From: Mycobacterium lehmannii
Lineage (GTDB): Bacteria > Actinomycetota > Actinomycetes > Mycobacteriales > Mycobacteriaceae
DNA length: 64,000 nt
NCBI RefSeq assembly: GCF_002245535.1
Contig: NZ_NKCN01000015.1
Span: 1 to 64,000, forward strand
Direction: 5' to 3'
Positions 56,932-64,000 of the stretch are shown in pieces (position 1 is the first letter of the stretch; every line of letters starts with the position of its first letter). Under the pieces are notes generated by a model, which had not been told where the DNA came from, did not search any database, and was given only the letters and a program-made list of their open reading frames with translations. The translations under genes and the position numbers were made by a program.

Positions 56932-58002
56932 ATGCCTGACGACCCGTTGCGCCGTGACCTGTTGCAGGAACTGCTCCACGCGTACGGCCCCTGCGGTCAG
57001 GAAGACGCCGTGCGGGAGGTGTGCCGCCGCGAGCTCGAACCGCACGTCGACGAGATGTGGGTCGACGAGGCGGGCAACCTGATCGGTTTGCTTTACGGCG
57101 ACCACCGCGCGGACCAGCCGATCCGTGTGATGGCCCATATGGACGAGCTGTCGATGCTGGTCAAACGGATCGAGCCCGACGGGACCCTGCACATGACGCC
57201 GCTGGGCACGATGTATCCGGGCAACTTCGGTCTCGGGCCGGTCGCGCTGCTCGGCGACCAGCGCACCGTGTGCGGCGTGCTGACCCTCGGCTCCGAGCAC
57301 ACCACCAAGGAGAGTCAGCGGATCTGGGAGACCAAACCGGACCAGGGGGACCTGGCGCTCGACTGGCTCCATGTCTACGTCTTCACCGGCCACACTCCCG
57401 AGGAACTGGCCGACGCCGGTGTCAGAGCGGGCACGCGGGCGTGCGTCCACCAAAGCAAGCGCACGCTGATCGACGTCGGCCCGGACTATCTTGGGTGCTA
57501 CTTCATGGACGACCGCGCGGCGGTCACCGCACTGCTCGACGTGGCGAGCCGGCTGGCTTCCGGCGACGGGCGCCCGGCACGCGACACCTACCTGGTCTTC
57601 ACGACCGCCGAGGAAGTCGGTGGTGTCGGCGGCTCGTACGCCAGCCGCGCGCTGCCCGGCGACCTGACCATCGCGCTGGAGGTCGGTCCGGCCGAAGCGG
57701 AGTACGGGACCTCGTGCAGCGGCGGCCCGATCGTCGCCTACAGCGACGCCGAGACGATCTACGACAAGGCGGTCGCCGATGCGCTCATCGCCGCCGCCAC
57801 CGAGCTCGGCCTTTCGGCGCAGCCTGCGGTCCTGGGTGCGTTCGAATCCGACGCTTCGCACGCCAAGGCCAGCGGGCTCACTCCGCGGGCCGGGCTGCTG
57901 TGCCTGCCCACGCTCAGCACGCACGGCTACGAAGTCATTGCCCGCCAAGCGATTCCGGATATGGCCGCGGTGCTCGTCGAACTTTTGCGTCGCGGCGTCT
58001 GA
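56932..58002 (+). CDS. M42 family metallo-aminopeptidase
   Basis: A 356-aa M42-type peptidase (glutamyl aminopeptidase/endoglucanase-like). Metal ligands appear in MAHMDELSM (His), YFMDDRAAV (Asp), and FTTAEEVGGVGG (Glu-Glu). The C-terminal ligand is probably in TLSTHGYEV (His). The family forms large assemblies that trim peptides in the cytoplasm. The ATG at 56932 (MPDDPLRRDLL) is preferred over 56911. It is convergent with the 218-aa gene, with a 6-bp gap. Confidence 0.9.
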   Translation: MPDDPLRRDLLQELLHAYGPCGQEDAVREVCRRELEPHVDEMWVDEAGNLIGLLYGDHRADQPIRVMAHMDELSMLVKRIEPDGTLHMTPLGTMYPGNFGLGPVALLGDQRTVCGVLTLGSEHTTKESQRIWETKPDQGDLALDWLHVYVFTGHTPEELADAGVRAGTRACVHQSKRTLIDVGPDYLGCYFMDDRAAVTALLDVASRLASGDGRPARDTYLVFTTAEEVGGVGGSYASRALPGDLTIALEVGPAEAEYGTSCSGGPIVAYSDAETIYDKAVADALIAAATELGLSAQPAVLGAFESDASHAKASGLTPRAGLLCLPTLSTHGYEVIARQAIPDMAAVLVELLRRGV

Positions 58003-58008
58003 ACACCG

Positions 58009-58665
58009 TCAGCCGTCGAGTTCGCCGGCGATACCGCGCTCGATGGCGACGCGGGCCCGCTCTGGCAGCACCATCAGGCCCTCGAGTTCGCGGCGGGCGA
58101 GTTCGTAGCCGCGTTCGCGTTCCTGCGGGGTGGCCGCGGTGTCGGTCGCGACGCGCAACATGCTCTGGGCCCGCGCTATGCGCTGCTGATCCTGCGCCGA
58201 GAAGTCGCTGCGCCGACGACGGACCGCCTCGGTCTCGGCGGCCTCGAACGCGGTGACGTAGTCGGTGACGGCGTCGACGTACTCCCGCGCCGCTTCGGCG
58301 TCGTCGACCAGATCCTCGGCCTTGTCCGGACGCAACAGGTCCGCACGCAACTTGGTCCGATGGAACCGCTCGGTCAGCGGGTCGCGCATGTCGGTCATCA
58401 ACGGGTAGTCGAGCAGCTTCGCGACGTCCAGCTCGTACTCGAGCCATCGGGTGTCGGTGCGGTCGTGCGCCTTGACCGCCCGCGCGATCGCCTGCCACTG
58501 CATTGCCGTTCCGGACGAGGGCTGCGGTGCGGGGTCGGCGAGTTGCTCGCGGCCGGCGTCCTGGCGTGCGCGCGCCGCCGTCAGCGCCCGCCACCCCCCG
58601 TACAGCACGCCGGCGAGCGGAACCAGCACGATCAGCAGCTCGAGCAGACGGATGATCAAGCCCAT
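58009..58665 (-). CDS. Membrane-anchored conserved hypothetical protein
   Basis: A 218-aa protein with one N-terminal helix (about residues 2-26, LIIRLLELLIVLVPLAGVLYG) and a charged helical cytoplasmic domain (WLEYELDVAKLLDYPLMTD, then DDAEAAREYVDAVTDYVTAF). Members of this family occur in mycobacteria near diverse genes; the role is unknown. ATG 58665 is chosen because the helix starts there. The nested palindrome at 58754-58814 lies upstream of it. Confidence 0.72.
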   Translation of the reverse strand: MGLIIRLLELLIVLVPLAGVLYGGWRALTAARARQDAGREQLADPAPQPSSGTAMQWQAIARAVKAHDRTDTRWLEYELDVAKLLDYPLMTDMRDPLTERFHRTKLRADLLRPDKAEDLVDDAEAAREYVDAVTDYVTAFEAAETEAVRRRRSDFSAQDQQRIARAQSMLRVATDTAATPQERERGYELARRELEGLMVLPERARVAIERGIAGELDG

Positions 58666-58753
58666 ACCGACACCATGTAGCCAGGATGCCACCGATGCAT
58701 CAACCTGACGGGGGCCGCCGCGCAGCGGAGCTCGGCTCGGGACCATTGGAGCT

Positions 58754-58814
58754 AGTGCCCGCCTAGCAGCGAAACATTCGTTGTCAGCGAATTATTCGCT
58801 GATAGGTGGGCACT
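58754..58814. repeat. 61-bp nested palindrome with two internal dyads
   Basis: Left arm 58754-58773 pairs with right arm 58795-58814 at 18 of 20 positions, plus one G-T pair. The 21-nt centre holds another 5-bp stem (58776-58780 with 58788-58792). Two 14-bp direct repeats (58767-58780 and 58785-58798, CAGCGAAnnATTCG) are each dyads. It has no T run. It could be a terminator of the DUF899 gene, an operator, or a dispersed palindromic element. Confidence 0.7.
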
Positions 58815-58870
58815 CGCGCATACTCCACCCCGCGAGGCTCAGTCCGCGCCGGGTTCCGGTACGGACGCCA

Positions 58871-59572
58871 TCAGCAGTGCCCGGGGCCGTACGCCCGCGC
58901 GATGTCGGGTGAGTCCAGCCAGCCCGAGTACGTCGGCCGCTGCGGCCATCCCTCGGGCGAATCCTGCCACTCCTCCTGGCGGCCCCACGGCAGAAGGTCG
59001 ATGAGCGCGAACGAGTGGCTGAGCTGTTCGGTGCCGCGGCCGTTGGTGTGCCAGGTCCGGTAAACGGTGTCACCTTCTCGCAGGAACACGTTGACCGCGA
59101 AACCTTCGCCGGGTGGCGCGTCGACGTCGGCGCCGAACGAACTCTCCGACGACGAGTACCAATCCATCCGGTTGCCGACCTTGGTGCGGTAGGCCAGCAC
59201 CTCGTCAATCGGGCCGTTGGTGACGATGACGAAGCGGGCGTCGTAGTTGTCGAGGAACTCCAACCGGGTGAACTGCGAGGTGAACCCGGTGCAGCCGCCA
59301 CACTGCCACTCTGCGCCGTCGGTCCACATGTGGTTGTAGACGATCAGCTGGGAGCGCCCCTCGAACACGTCGGCCAGTCGGACGGGCCCGTGCTCACCGA
59401 TCAGCGTGTAGTCGGGCATGCGGACCATGGGCAGGCGTCTGCGCTGGGCGGCGATCGCGTCCAGTTCTCGTGTCGCCGCCTTTTCGCGGCGGCGCAGGTC
59501 GTCGAGGGCGGCGCGCCATGTCGCCTGGTCGACGACGGGCGGTAGGGCGGCCGGTTGAGTCGGGACGGACAT
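58871..59572 (-). CDS. DUF899 family thioredoxin-like protein
   Basis: A 233-aa protein of the DUF899/AhpC-TSA-like class. A thioredoxin-fold CxxC-type motif is visible in WQCGGCTGF, preceded by LIVYNHMW. The C-terminal YGPGHC adds another Cys. Family members are annotated as dithiol-disulfide isomerase-like; the substrate is unknown. The start is ATG 59572. Confidence 0.85.
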   Translation of the reverse strand: MSVPTQPAALPPVVDQATWRAALDDLRRREKAATRELDAIAAQRRRLPMVRMPDYTLIGEHGPVRLADVFEGRSQLIVYNHMWTDGAEWQCGGCTGFTSQFTRLEFLDNYDARFVIVTNGPIDEVLAYRTKVGNRMDWYSSSESSFGADVDAPPGEGFAVNVFLREGDTVYRTWHTNGRGTEQLSHSFALIDLLPWGRQEEWQDSPEGWPQRPTYSGWLDSPDIARAYGPGHC

Positions 59573-59634
59573 CGTTCCTCCTGCGGTGGTGTGCTCTCGC
59601 AGGATATGACCGACTCAGCGGCCGAAAGTCATCG

Positions 59635-59808
59635 TCAGCTCTTCTTGGATCCGCCGGATTTCTTCCCGCCGCCGGAACTCTTGCCGCCCTTCTTCGACGC
59701 ACCGGGCGTGTTGGCGATGGCTGCCGCGCGGGACTTGCTCATGCCCTTCTCGCGCAGACCCTCGTACTGTTTGTCGTTCTTGACGCTGGAACCGTGATCC
59801 TTGGCCAT
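59635..59808 (-). CDS. Small basic Lys/Gly/Ser-tailed protein
   Basis: A 57-aa protein: an N-terminal motif (MAKDHGSSVKNDKQYEGLRE, then KGMSKSRAAAIAN) shared by small actinobacterial proteins (DUF7218-like), then a Lys/Gly/Ser tail. It may bind nucleic acid; the role is unknown. ATG 59808 has AAGGAGG just upstream. The longer reading from 59934 overlaps the divergent nitroreductase start. Confidence 0.8.
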   Translation of the reverse strand: MAKDHGSSVKNDKQYEGLREKGMSKSRAAAIANTPGASKKGGKSSGGGKKSGGSKKS

Positions 59809-59922
59809 CGTGGCCTCCTTCGTCTCGCGGATGAGAGATACCCGTTCTGGGCCGGACAACACTCCTGCCATCGCATGTCCGGTGAGTTGACAGGCGCAGA
59901 CCCGACCGATAGACGGAGGAGC

Positions 59923-60588
59923 ATGTCGCAGCACACCAACGATGTCTGGGAGACGCTGGCGACCGCGCGGGCGATCCGCCGGTTCACCGACGAGCCCGTC
60001 GACGCGGCGATACTTGACCGCTGCCTAGAGGCCGCGACCTGGGCTCCAAACGGCGCCAACGCGCAGTTGTGGCGGTTCGTCGTGCTCGACTCCCCCGAAC
60101 AGCGGGCCGTCGTCGCGCAAGCCGCACGGGCGGCGCTGCGGTCCATCGAGTCGATCTACGGTATGAGCCGGCCTGCCGACGACGATCACAGCCGGGCGGC
60201 CCGAAACAACCGCGCAACCTACGAACTTCACGACCGCGCCGGCGAGCTGACCTCGGTGCTGTTCACCGCGTTCCGCAACGAGTTCTCGTCCGAGTTCCTG
60301 CAGGGCGGGTCGATCTTCCCTGCGATGCAGAACTTCTACCTCGCCGCTCGCGCGCAGGGCCTCGGGGCGTGCTTCACCAGCTGGGCGTCCTACGACGGCG
60401 AGAAGTTGATCCGCGCGGCGGTCGGCGTGCCCGACGAGTGGGCGCTGGCCGGGCACATCGTCGTGGGCTGGCCCCGCGGCAGGCACGGCCCGGTACGTCG
60501 GCGGCCCGTCTCCGAGGTCGTGTTCCGGAACCACTGGGACGCCGGCCGCAGCGACATCATCTACGGCGCCGGCGCCCGCAAGCGCTAA
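59923..60588 (+). CDS. Nitroreductase family flavoprotein
   Basis: A 221-aa FMN-dependent nitroreductase-fold protein. RAIRRFTDEPVD is the N-terminal FMN-phosphate motif, WAPNGANAQLWRFVV the second, and GLGACFTSWASY the third. It would reduce an electrophilic substrate with NAD(P)H; the substrate is unknown. ATG 59923 has GGAGGA 3 nt upstream. It is divergent from the 57-aa gene over 114 bp. Confidence 0.88.
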   Translation: MSQHTNDVWETLATARAIRRFTDEPVDAAILDRCLEAATWAPNGANAQLWRFVVLDSPEQRAVVAQAARAALRSIESIYGMSRPADDDHSRAARNNRATYELHDRAGELTSVLFTAFRNEFSSEFLQGGSIFPAMQNFYLAARAQGLGACFTSWASYDGEKLIRAAVGVPDEWALAGHIVVGWPRGRHGPVRRRPVSEVVFRNHWDAGRSDIIYGAGARKR

Positions 60589-60697
60589 GCGCAGCCCCCG
60601 CACGCACCGGGCGCAACCCCCGCGAGCGACCGTGTCTGCACCGCGACACGCCGCGCGCAGCTGACATTCCGAGGTCACTCGTGCTGCCTGAGAGACC
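60589..60697. other. Convergent intergenic region with repeats and small hairpin
   Basis: Two copies of GCGCARCCCCCG (60589-60600 and 60609-60620) are spaced 20 bp apart. A 6-bp stem (CGTGTC/GACACG, 60629-60634 with 60643-60648) follows. It resembles intergenic repeats I associate with mycobacteria, but this was not searched. No T run is present, so terminator function is unclear. Confidence 0.4.
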
Positions 60698-61564
60698 TCA
60701 GACCGCCACCGCCAACCGGGCCGCGGGATGCAACCACTCTGCGACATTGCGGACATAATCCTTGAACGCATCCAGCCGCGACGGATCGTCCTTGATCTGG
60801 GAGCCGGGCCGCTCGGTCACGAACGACGGTGCGCCGCAGTCGATATCCCAGTTGTAGTCGGCGAAGTGATGGAACGTGGACTGGGCGACGGCCCGACCCA
60901 TCGGACTACCGTCCGGAGCGTGCTCACCGTCGACCAGAACCGCCAGGTTGAACACCCTGCCGGTCGTCGCACTCCGCCCCGTCGCGAGCACTGTGGCGTT
61001 CGGCACGCCGTCCGCAGAGACCAGCCCTTCATGCGGATGCGCGGGAAACCACTCGATCCGCCCGCTGGCGGTGCGCTCGGTGCGAAGCAGCTCATGCACC
61101 GGTTCGGACGCCAACACCCGCTGGTAGTCCCCGTTGGCGCCCGAGTGGTAGTTGGGCCACGAGATGGCAGGGGTGTCCCGATCGTCGCACATCGTCTCCG
61201 GATCTATTGTCGCGTCGTGAAACTCGTTGACGAGTCCCAGTGAGCCGAGCCGGTTGAGACAACAGCCGAGGTCCTGGTGGTCACGCGCGGTCAGCACACC
61301 ACCGCCTGTGGAACGGAACCGCATGATCGCCGAAGCATCGGCCGCGGTCAGCCCGTTTCCGACGTCGACGGCCATCAACCACAGTTGGTCATAGCCGAGC
61401 TGGTCGAGATGGCTGAGCACCGGATCGTCGTCGCCGTCGACCCGGTTGCGTGCGACCACCTCGTGGCCTGCGGCGCGCAGTTCGTCGGCCAGCATCGAGA
61501 ACCTGGAGATGTCCCAGTCCTGCGGGTGAGCGCAGATCGTCGTCTGCAACAAAATTCTGGACAT
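60698..61564 (-). CDS. ThuA/glutamine-amidotransferase-like hypothetical protein
   Basis: A 288-aa protein with a class I amidotransferase-like fold suggestion (LLQTTICAHPQDWDISRFSM; YDQLWLMAVDVG; ARDHQDLGCCLNRLG). The Cys-Cys pair is close to where the nucleophile elbow would be, but the match is weak. It might be ThuA-like. ATG 61564 has GGAG upstream. It is the last gene of the ECF operon, 6 bp after the cupin stop. Confidence 0.55.
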   Translation of the reverse strand: MSRILLQTTICAHPQDWDISRFSMLADELRAAGHEVVARNRVDGDDDPVLSHLDQLGYDQLWLMAVDVGNGLTAADASAIMRFRSTGGGVLTARDHQDLGCCLNRLGSLGLVNEFHDATIDPETMCDDRDTPAISWPNYHSGANGDYQRVLASEPVHELLRTERTASGRIEWFPAHPHEGLVSADGVPNATVLATGRSATTGRVFNLAVLVDGEHAPDGSPMGRAVAQSTFHHFADYNWDIDCGAPSFVTERPGSQIKDDPSRLDAFKDYVRNVAEWLHPAARLAVAV

Positions 61565-61570
61565 CGAAAG

Positions 61571-61996
61571 TCACTCCTTCACAGTGGAATCGGCGGGCAC
61601 CCGCAGGTGCCTGCGCGCTGCGAGTTCTGCTTCGTCGACCAGCACCAGCATCGGCTGATCGGGAACGCAGAGCATCGTCACGGTGAAGCGACAGCGCATG
61701 TCGTCGCGGTTGTTGGCATCCGAGTAGTGGATGACGTCGCCGCCGGGTTCCCAGAACGCCTCACCGGCCCGGATCACCCGCGGCGGTTGGCCTTCCAGCT
61801 CGAACAGCATCTCGCCTTCGAGCATGTACCCGAACGCGGGACCTCCAGGGTGGCGATGTGGTGGGGCGCCGGGGCTTCCAGGTGGGTAGTCGACGACGAC
61901 GGTCATCGCGTGCGCGTCCGCGGGGATGAACGGCGGTTGCGCCTCCTGCACAACGGTCAGAGCGCTCTCCCACGAGTTGTCCTGCTTCTCGGTCAT
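61571..61996 (-). CDS. Cupin domain protein
   Basis: A 141-aa cupin. Motif 1 is PPHRHPGGPAFGYMLEGEM and motif 2 is PGGDVIHYSD, with metal-binding His/Glu residues. Cupins of this size bind small molecules or metals, and cupin-like zinc domains occur in ChrR-type anti-sigma factors, though here the ChrR N-terminal zinc motif is absent. ATG 61996 has GGAGGAG upstream. It lies between the SDR and amidotransferase-like genes. Confidence 0.85.
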   Translation of the reverse strand: MTEKQDNSWESALTVVQEAQPPFIPADAHAMTVVVDYPPGSPGAPPHRHPGGPAFGYMLEGEMLFELEGQPPRVIRAGEAFWEPGGDVIHYSDANNRDDMRCRFTVTMLCVPDQPMLVLVDEAELAARRHLRVPADSTVKE

Positions 61997-62021
61997 TGTC
62001 GTTCTCCTCCAGTCGTTTAGT

Positions 62022-62744
62022 TCAGGTGGACGAGCCGCCACCGTCGACGTGCAATACCGAGCCGGTGATGAAGCTCGCGCGTGGTGAGGCCAAAAACAGC
62101 ACCGCCTCGGCGATCTCCCGCGGCTTCGCCGTGCGCCCCAGCGGTAGCGCGCGGCCGAGCTCCTCGTTGGTCTCACCCCATTCGGCCTCGACGCCTTCCG
62201 TTTTCGTAGGGCCGGGGGCGACGCTGTTGACACGGACGCCGCCGGGCCCGAATTCGGCGGCCCACGTACGGGTCAGCGACTCGACTGCCGCCTTGGACGC
62301 GCTGTACACACCCGCTCCCGGCACACCTTTGGACGCGACCATCGTCGTGACATTGACGATCGAACCGTGTCCGCGCTGCAGCATCCCGGGCACCAGGCCC
62401 GCCGCCAGGAAGTACGAACCGCGCACGTTGGTGTCGAACGTCCGCTCGAACGCGCCGAGCTGCTGGTCGACGGTCGCCGCGGCCGGGAAAGCGGCGGCGT
62501 TGTTGACCAGGATGTCGACGTCGCCGGCCTGCTCGAGCAGCGACGTGACCGAATCCATATCCGCGAGGTCGGCCTGGACGAAGCGCACGTTGCCCTCGAT
62601 GCCCGATGCGGCCCGCTTCCCCCGTTCACGGTCTCTGCCGGTGACGATCACCGCGGCTCCCTCGCGCGCGAACAGCCGCGCACACGCGAGCCCGATCCCG
62701 GCCGTGCCGCCGGTGATCAACGCGTTCTTGTAAGCCAGTTCCAT
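62022..62744 (-). CDS. Short-chain dehydrogenase/reductase
   Basis: A 240-aa SDR oxidoreductase. The cofactor motif is ITGGTAGIGLACA, the NNAA motif is ILVNNAAAF, the catalytic Ser region is VNVTTMVASKG and the catalytic pair is YSASK. SDRs reduce or oxidise carbonyls with NAD(P)H; the substrate is unknown. ATG 62744 lies 13 bp after the sigma-factor stop. Confidence 0.92.
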   Translation of the reverse strand: MELAYKNALITGGTAGIGLACARLFAREGAAVIVTGRDRERGKRAASGIEGNVRFVQADLADMDSVTSLLEQAGDVDILVNNAAAFPAAATVDQQLGAFERTFDTNVRGSYFLAAGLVPGMLQRGHGSIVNVTTMVASKGVPGAGVYSASKAAVESLTRTWAAEFGPGGVRVNSVAPGPTKTEGVEAEWGETNEELGRALPLGRTAKPREIAEAVLFLASPRASFITGSVLHVDGGGSST

Positions 62745-62757
62745 TGCTGTTCTCCGA

Positions 62758-63360
62758 TCAGGCGATGCAGGCTTCGGGGGTTTCCGCACGGTCGTGCGCG
62801 AGGTGGGCCAGCGCGATGCGCATCCGCTGCCTGGCACGCGAGATCCGCGACATCACGGTGCCCATCGGGATGTCGAGAATCTTCGCCGTCTCCGCGTAGG
62901 TGTATCCCTCGACGTCGGCGTAGTACAGGACCTCGCGGAAGCCCTCCGGCATCGCGGCCATCGCGGCTTTGACGTCGCCGTGGGGCAGGGCGTCGAGCAC
63001 CTCGACCTCGGCCGAGCGCAGGCCGCCGGGTTGGTGTGCGGCGCAATCGAACAACTCGCCTTCGGTCATGTTGTCGGCCGGAACTTCGGTCACGCGACGT
63101 TGTTTGCAGCGGTGAGCGCTGACCCAGCGGTTGTAGAGGATGCGGAACAGCCACGCCTTGAGGTTGCTGCCCTCCCGGAAGGACTCGAACCCGCTGTACG
63201 CGTGCAGGAGCGCGTCCTGCAGCAGATCCTCGGCGTCCGCGTCGTTGCGGGCCAGCCGGCGCGCTCCCCGCCCCAGCACCTCGAACAGGGGTTGGACGTC
63301 GCGGGCGAACCGCGCGGCGAGCTCTGGGTCCGGCGCGGTGGGAGGGGACGTGATGGTCAT
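62758..63360 (-). CDS. ECF RNA polymerase sigma factor, SigH-like
   Basis: A 200-aa ECF sigma factor. Region 2 is DAEDLLQDALLHAYSGFESF followed by LKAWLFRILYNRW, and region 4 is VLYYADVEGYTYAETAKILD followed by IPMGTVMSRISRARQRM. It is closest in look to mycobacterial SigH (ECF12). SigH is controlled by the zinc anti-sigma RshA, but no RshA-like gene is adjacent. ATG 63360 has GAGGAG upstream. It leads an operon with SDR, cupin and amidotransferase-like genes. Confidence 0.92.
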   Translation of the reverse strand: MTITSPPTAPDPELAARFARDVQPLFEVLGRGARRLARNDADAEDLLQDALLHAYSGFESFREGSNLKAWLFRILYNRWVSAHRCKQRRVTEVPADNMTEGELFDCAAHQPGGLRSAEVEVLDALPHGDVKAAMAAMPEGFREVLYYADVEGYTYAETAKILDIPMGTVMSRISRARQRMRIALAHLAHDRAETPEACIA

Positions 63361-63449
63361 GTTCCGATCTCCTCGAGTCGCGGGTGTCACGACTCACGTT
63401 CGTCGCTGCCCAGCTAAAGGGGACCCTTGATAACCCGTAGTCCTCGTCC

Positions 63450-63470
63450 GTAGTGCGTAGTGCGTAGCGG
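63450..63470. repeat. GTAGTGC heptamer repeats upstream of the sigma gene
   Basis: GTAGTGC at 63450-63456 and 63457-63463, then GTAGCGG at 63464-63470. They lie 90-110 bp before the sigma start. They could be an activator site, but are too short to be sure. Confidence 0.3.
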
Positions 63471-63483
63471 CGACCGGTGCCGG

Positions 63484-64000
63484 TCAGTCGCTGACGAAGC
63501 TGACCGTCTCCTCGAGCGGAGCGCGCCCCGTGCGGATGTAGCTCTCGCCGGGATCCTGGTAGCCGATCGACATACCGCAGAACAGCATGAGCTCGTCGGG
63601 CGGTTGCACGACGTCCGCGACGGTCTCGCGGACCTGGGACCAGGCCATCTGCGGGCAGCTGTGCAGACCCTCGGCCCGCAGCAGCAGCATCACAGTCTGC
63701 AGGTACATCCCCACATCCGCCCATTGCGGGCGACCGAGGTCCCGGTCGATGTAGCAGAACAGGGCCGCGGGGGCGCCGAAGCAATCCCAGTTCGCGATCG
63801 CAGCCCGCTGCCGAGCCTCCCAGTCCTCACGTTCTATGCCCAGCGCGCTGTAGCGCTCCCTGCCGAACTCCGATCGGCGCTCGACGTACGGCGATTTCAG
63901 CTCGCGCGGATACAGCTGGTACTCCCGCTCATCCCACGGTTCTCCCGCGGCCACCCGCTCGGTGGCGAGCTTCTTCAGCCGCTCGAGCGGTTCGCCGGTC
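63484..64000 (-). CDS. Nitroreductase family protein, partial (N-terminus beyond window)
   Basis: The frame is open from the stop at 63484 to the window edge, so the first part lies outside. Visible residues include AAIANWDCFGAPAALFCYID and YLQTVMLLLRAEGLHSCPQ, and the end GRAPLEETVSFVSD, which match the C-terminal half of nitroreductases (second and third FMN motifs). A GTG at 63954 could be read as a start but the reading continues upstream (LERLKKLATERV). The substrate is unknown. Confidence 0.75.
   Translation of the reverse strand, partial: TGEPLERLKKLATERVAAGEPWDEREYQLYPRELKSPYVERRSEFGRERYSALGIEREDWEARQRAAIANWDCFGAPAALFCYIDRDLGRPQWADVGMYLQTVMLLLRAEGLHSCPQMAWSQVRETVADVVQPPDELMLFCGMSIGYQDPGESYIRTGRAPLEETVSFVSD

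Noticed and set aside
60698-63360. Cupin as a proven ChrR-type anti-sigma
   Set aside because: The ChrR N-terminal zinc-binding motif is absent; kept only as a hypothesis.

Overview
The window comes from a fast-growing mycobacterium (Mycolicibacterium-like). The evidence is very high GC, GTG/TTG starts, many leaderless promoters (TANNNT 6-7 nt before the start codon), an EspK-like ESX-1 protein end, the TreS-maltokinase pair, FusA2, a DUF222/13E12 HNH protein, a haemophore-like secreted protein, an F420/PPOX protein and a SigH-like ECF factor. No rRNA, tRNA, CRISPR array, insertion sequence or phage is visible. It reads as chromosomal core plus conserved accessory genes.

Layout. 1-2235: the 3' part of an EspK-like gene, interrupted upstream by an in-frame stop, then a zinc alcohol dehydrogenase. 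2422-6189: a tightly overlapping operon of a large polytopic protein with a FixH/YtkA-like outer domain, a 56-aa one-helix protein, a cupredoxin-like lipoprotein and a second polytopic protein. 6201-15604: PncA, enoyl-CoA hydratase, GlgX, a DUF5709 protein, a TetR regulator, and treS-mak on the minus strand, so this is a trehalose/glycogen neighbourhood. A possible folded RNA lies at 10429-10527. 15619-20704: a PyrE-like enzyme, an orphan binding lipoprotein, a one-helix protein, an F420/PPOX protein and FusA2. 20710-24211 (minus): S53 peptidase, zinc-ribbon membrane protein and membrane-anchored protein in one operon. 24634-28473: a partner-switching module (two STAS proteins, a PAS-GAF-PP2C-kinase protein, a GAF-ANTAR protein).

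28513-41061: a DMT transporter, an MHS transporter behind a perfect 21-bp dyad, the HNH protein, a MoxR-DUF58-DUF4129 operon, an O-methyltransferase, a coiled-coil protein and Kup. 41068-48408: rhomboid protease, VOC protein, haemophore-like protein with a strong terminator, nitrobindin-esterase pair, and a minus-strand run of glutamine cyclotransferase, tocopherol-cyclase-like protein and FAD oxidoreductase. 48457-58002: HrpA helicase, FUSC protein, flavin-lacking MTHFR type, a small ANTAR protein, SelO, a frameshifted secreted peptide gene and an M42 peptidase. 58009-64000: a membrane-anchored protein, a nested palindrome, a DUF899 protein, two nitroreductases and a four-gene operon led by an ECF sigma factor (sigma, SDR, cupin, amidotransferase-like).

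The best candidates for undescribed biology are the cupredoxin membrane operon, the folded RNA before the TetR gene, the ECF-cupin operon without a classical anti-sigma gene, the partner-switching/ANTAR module, and the tocopherol-cyclase/FAD pair. All functions are assigned from sequence motifs read by eye; no database search was run.
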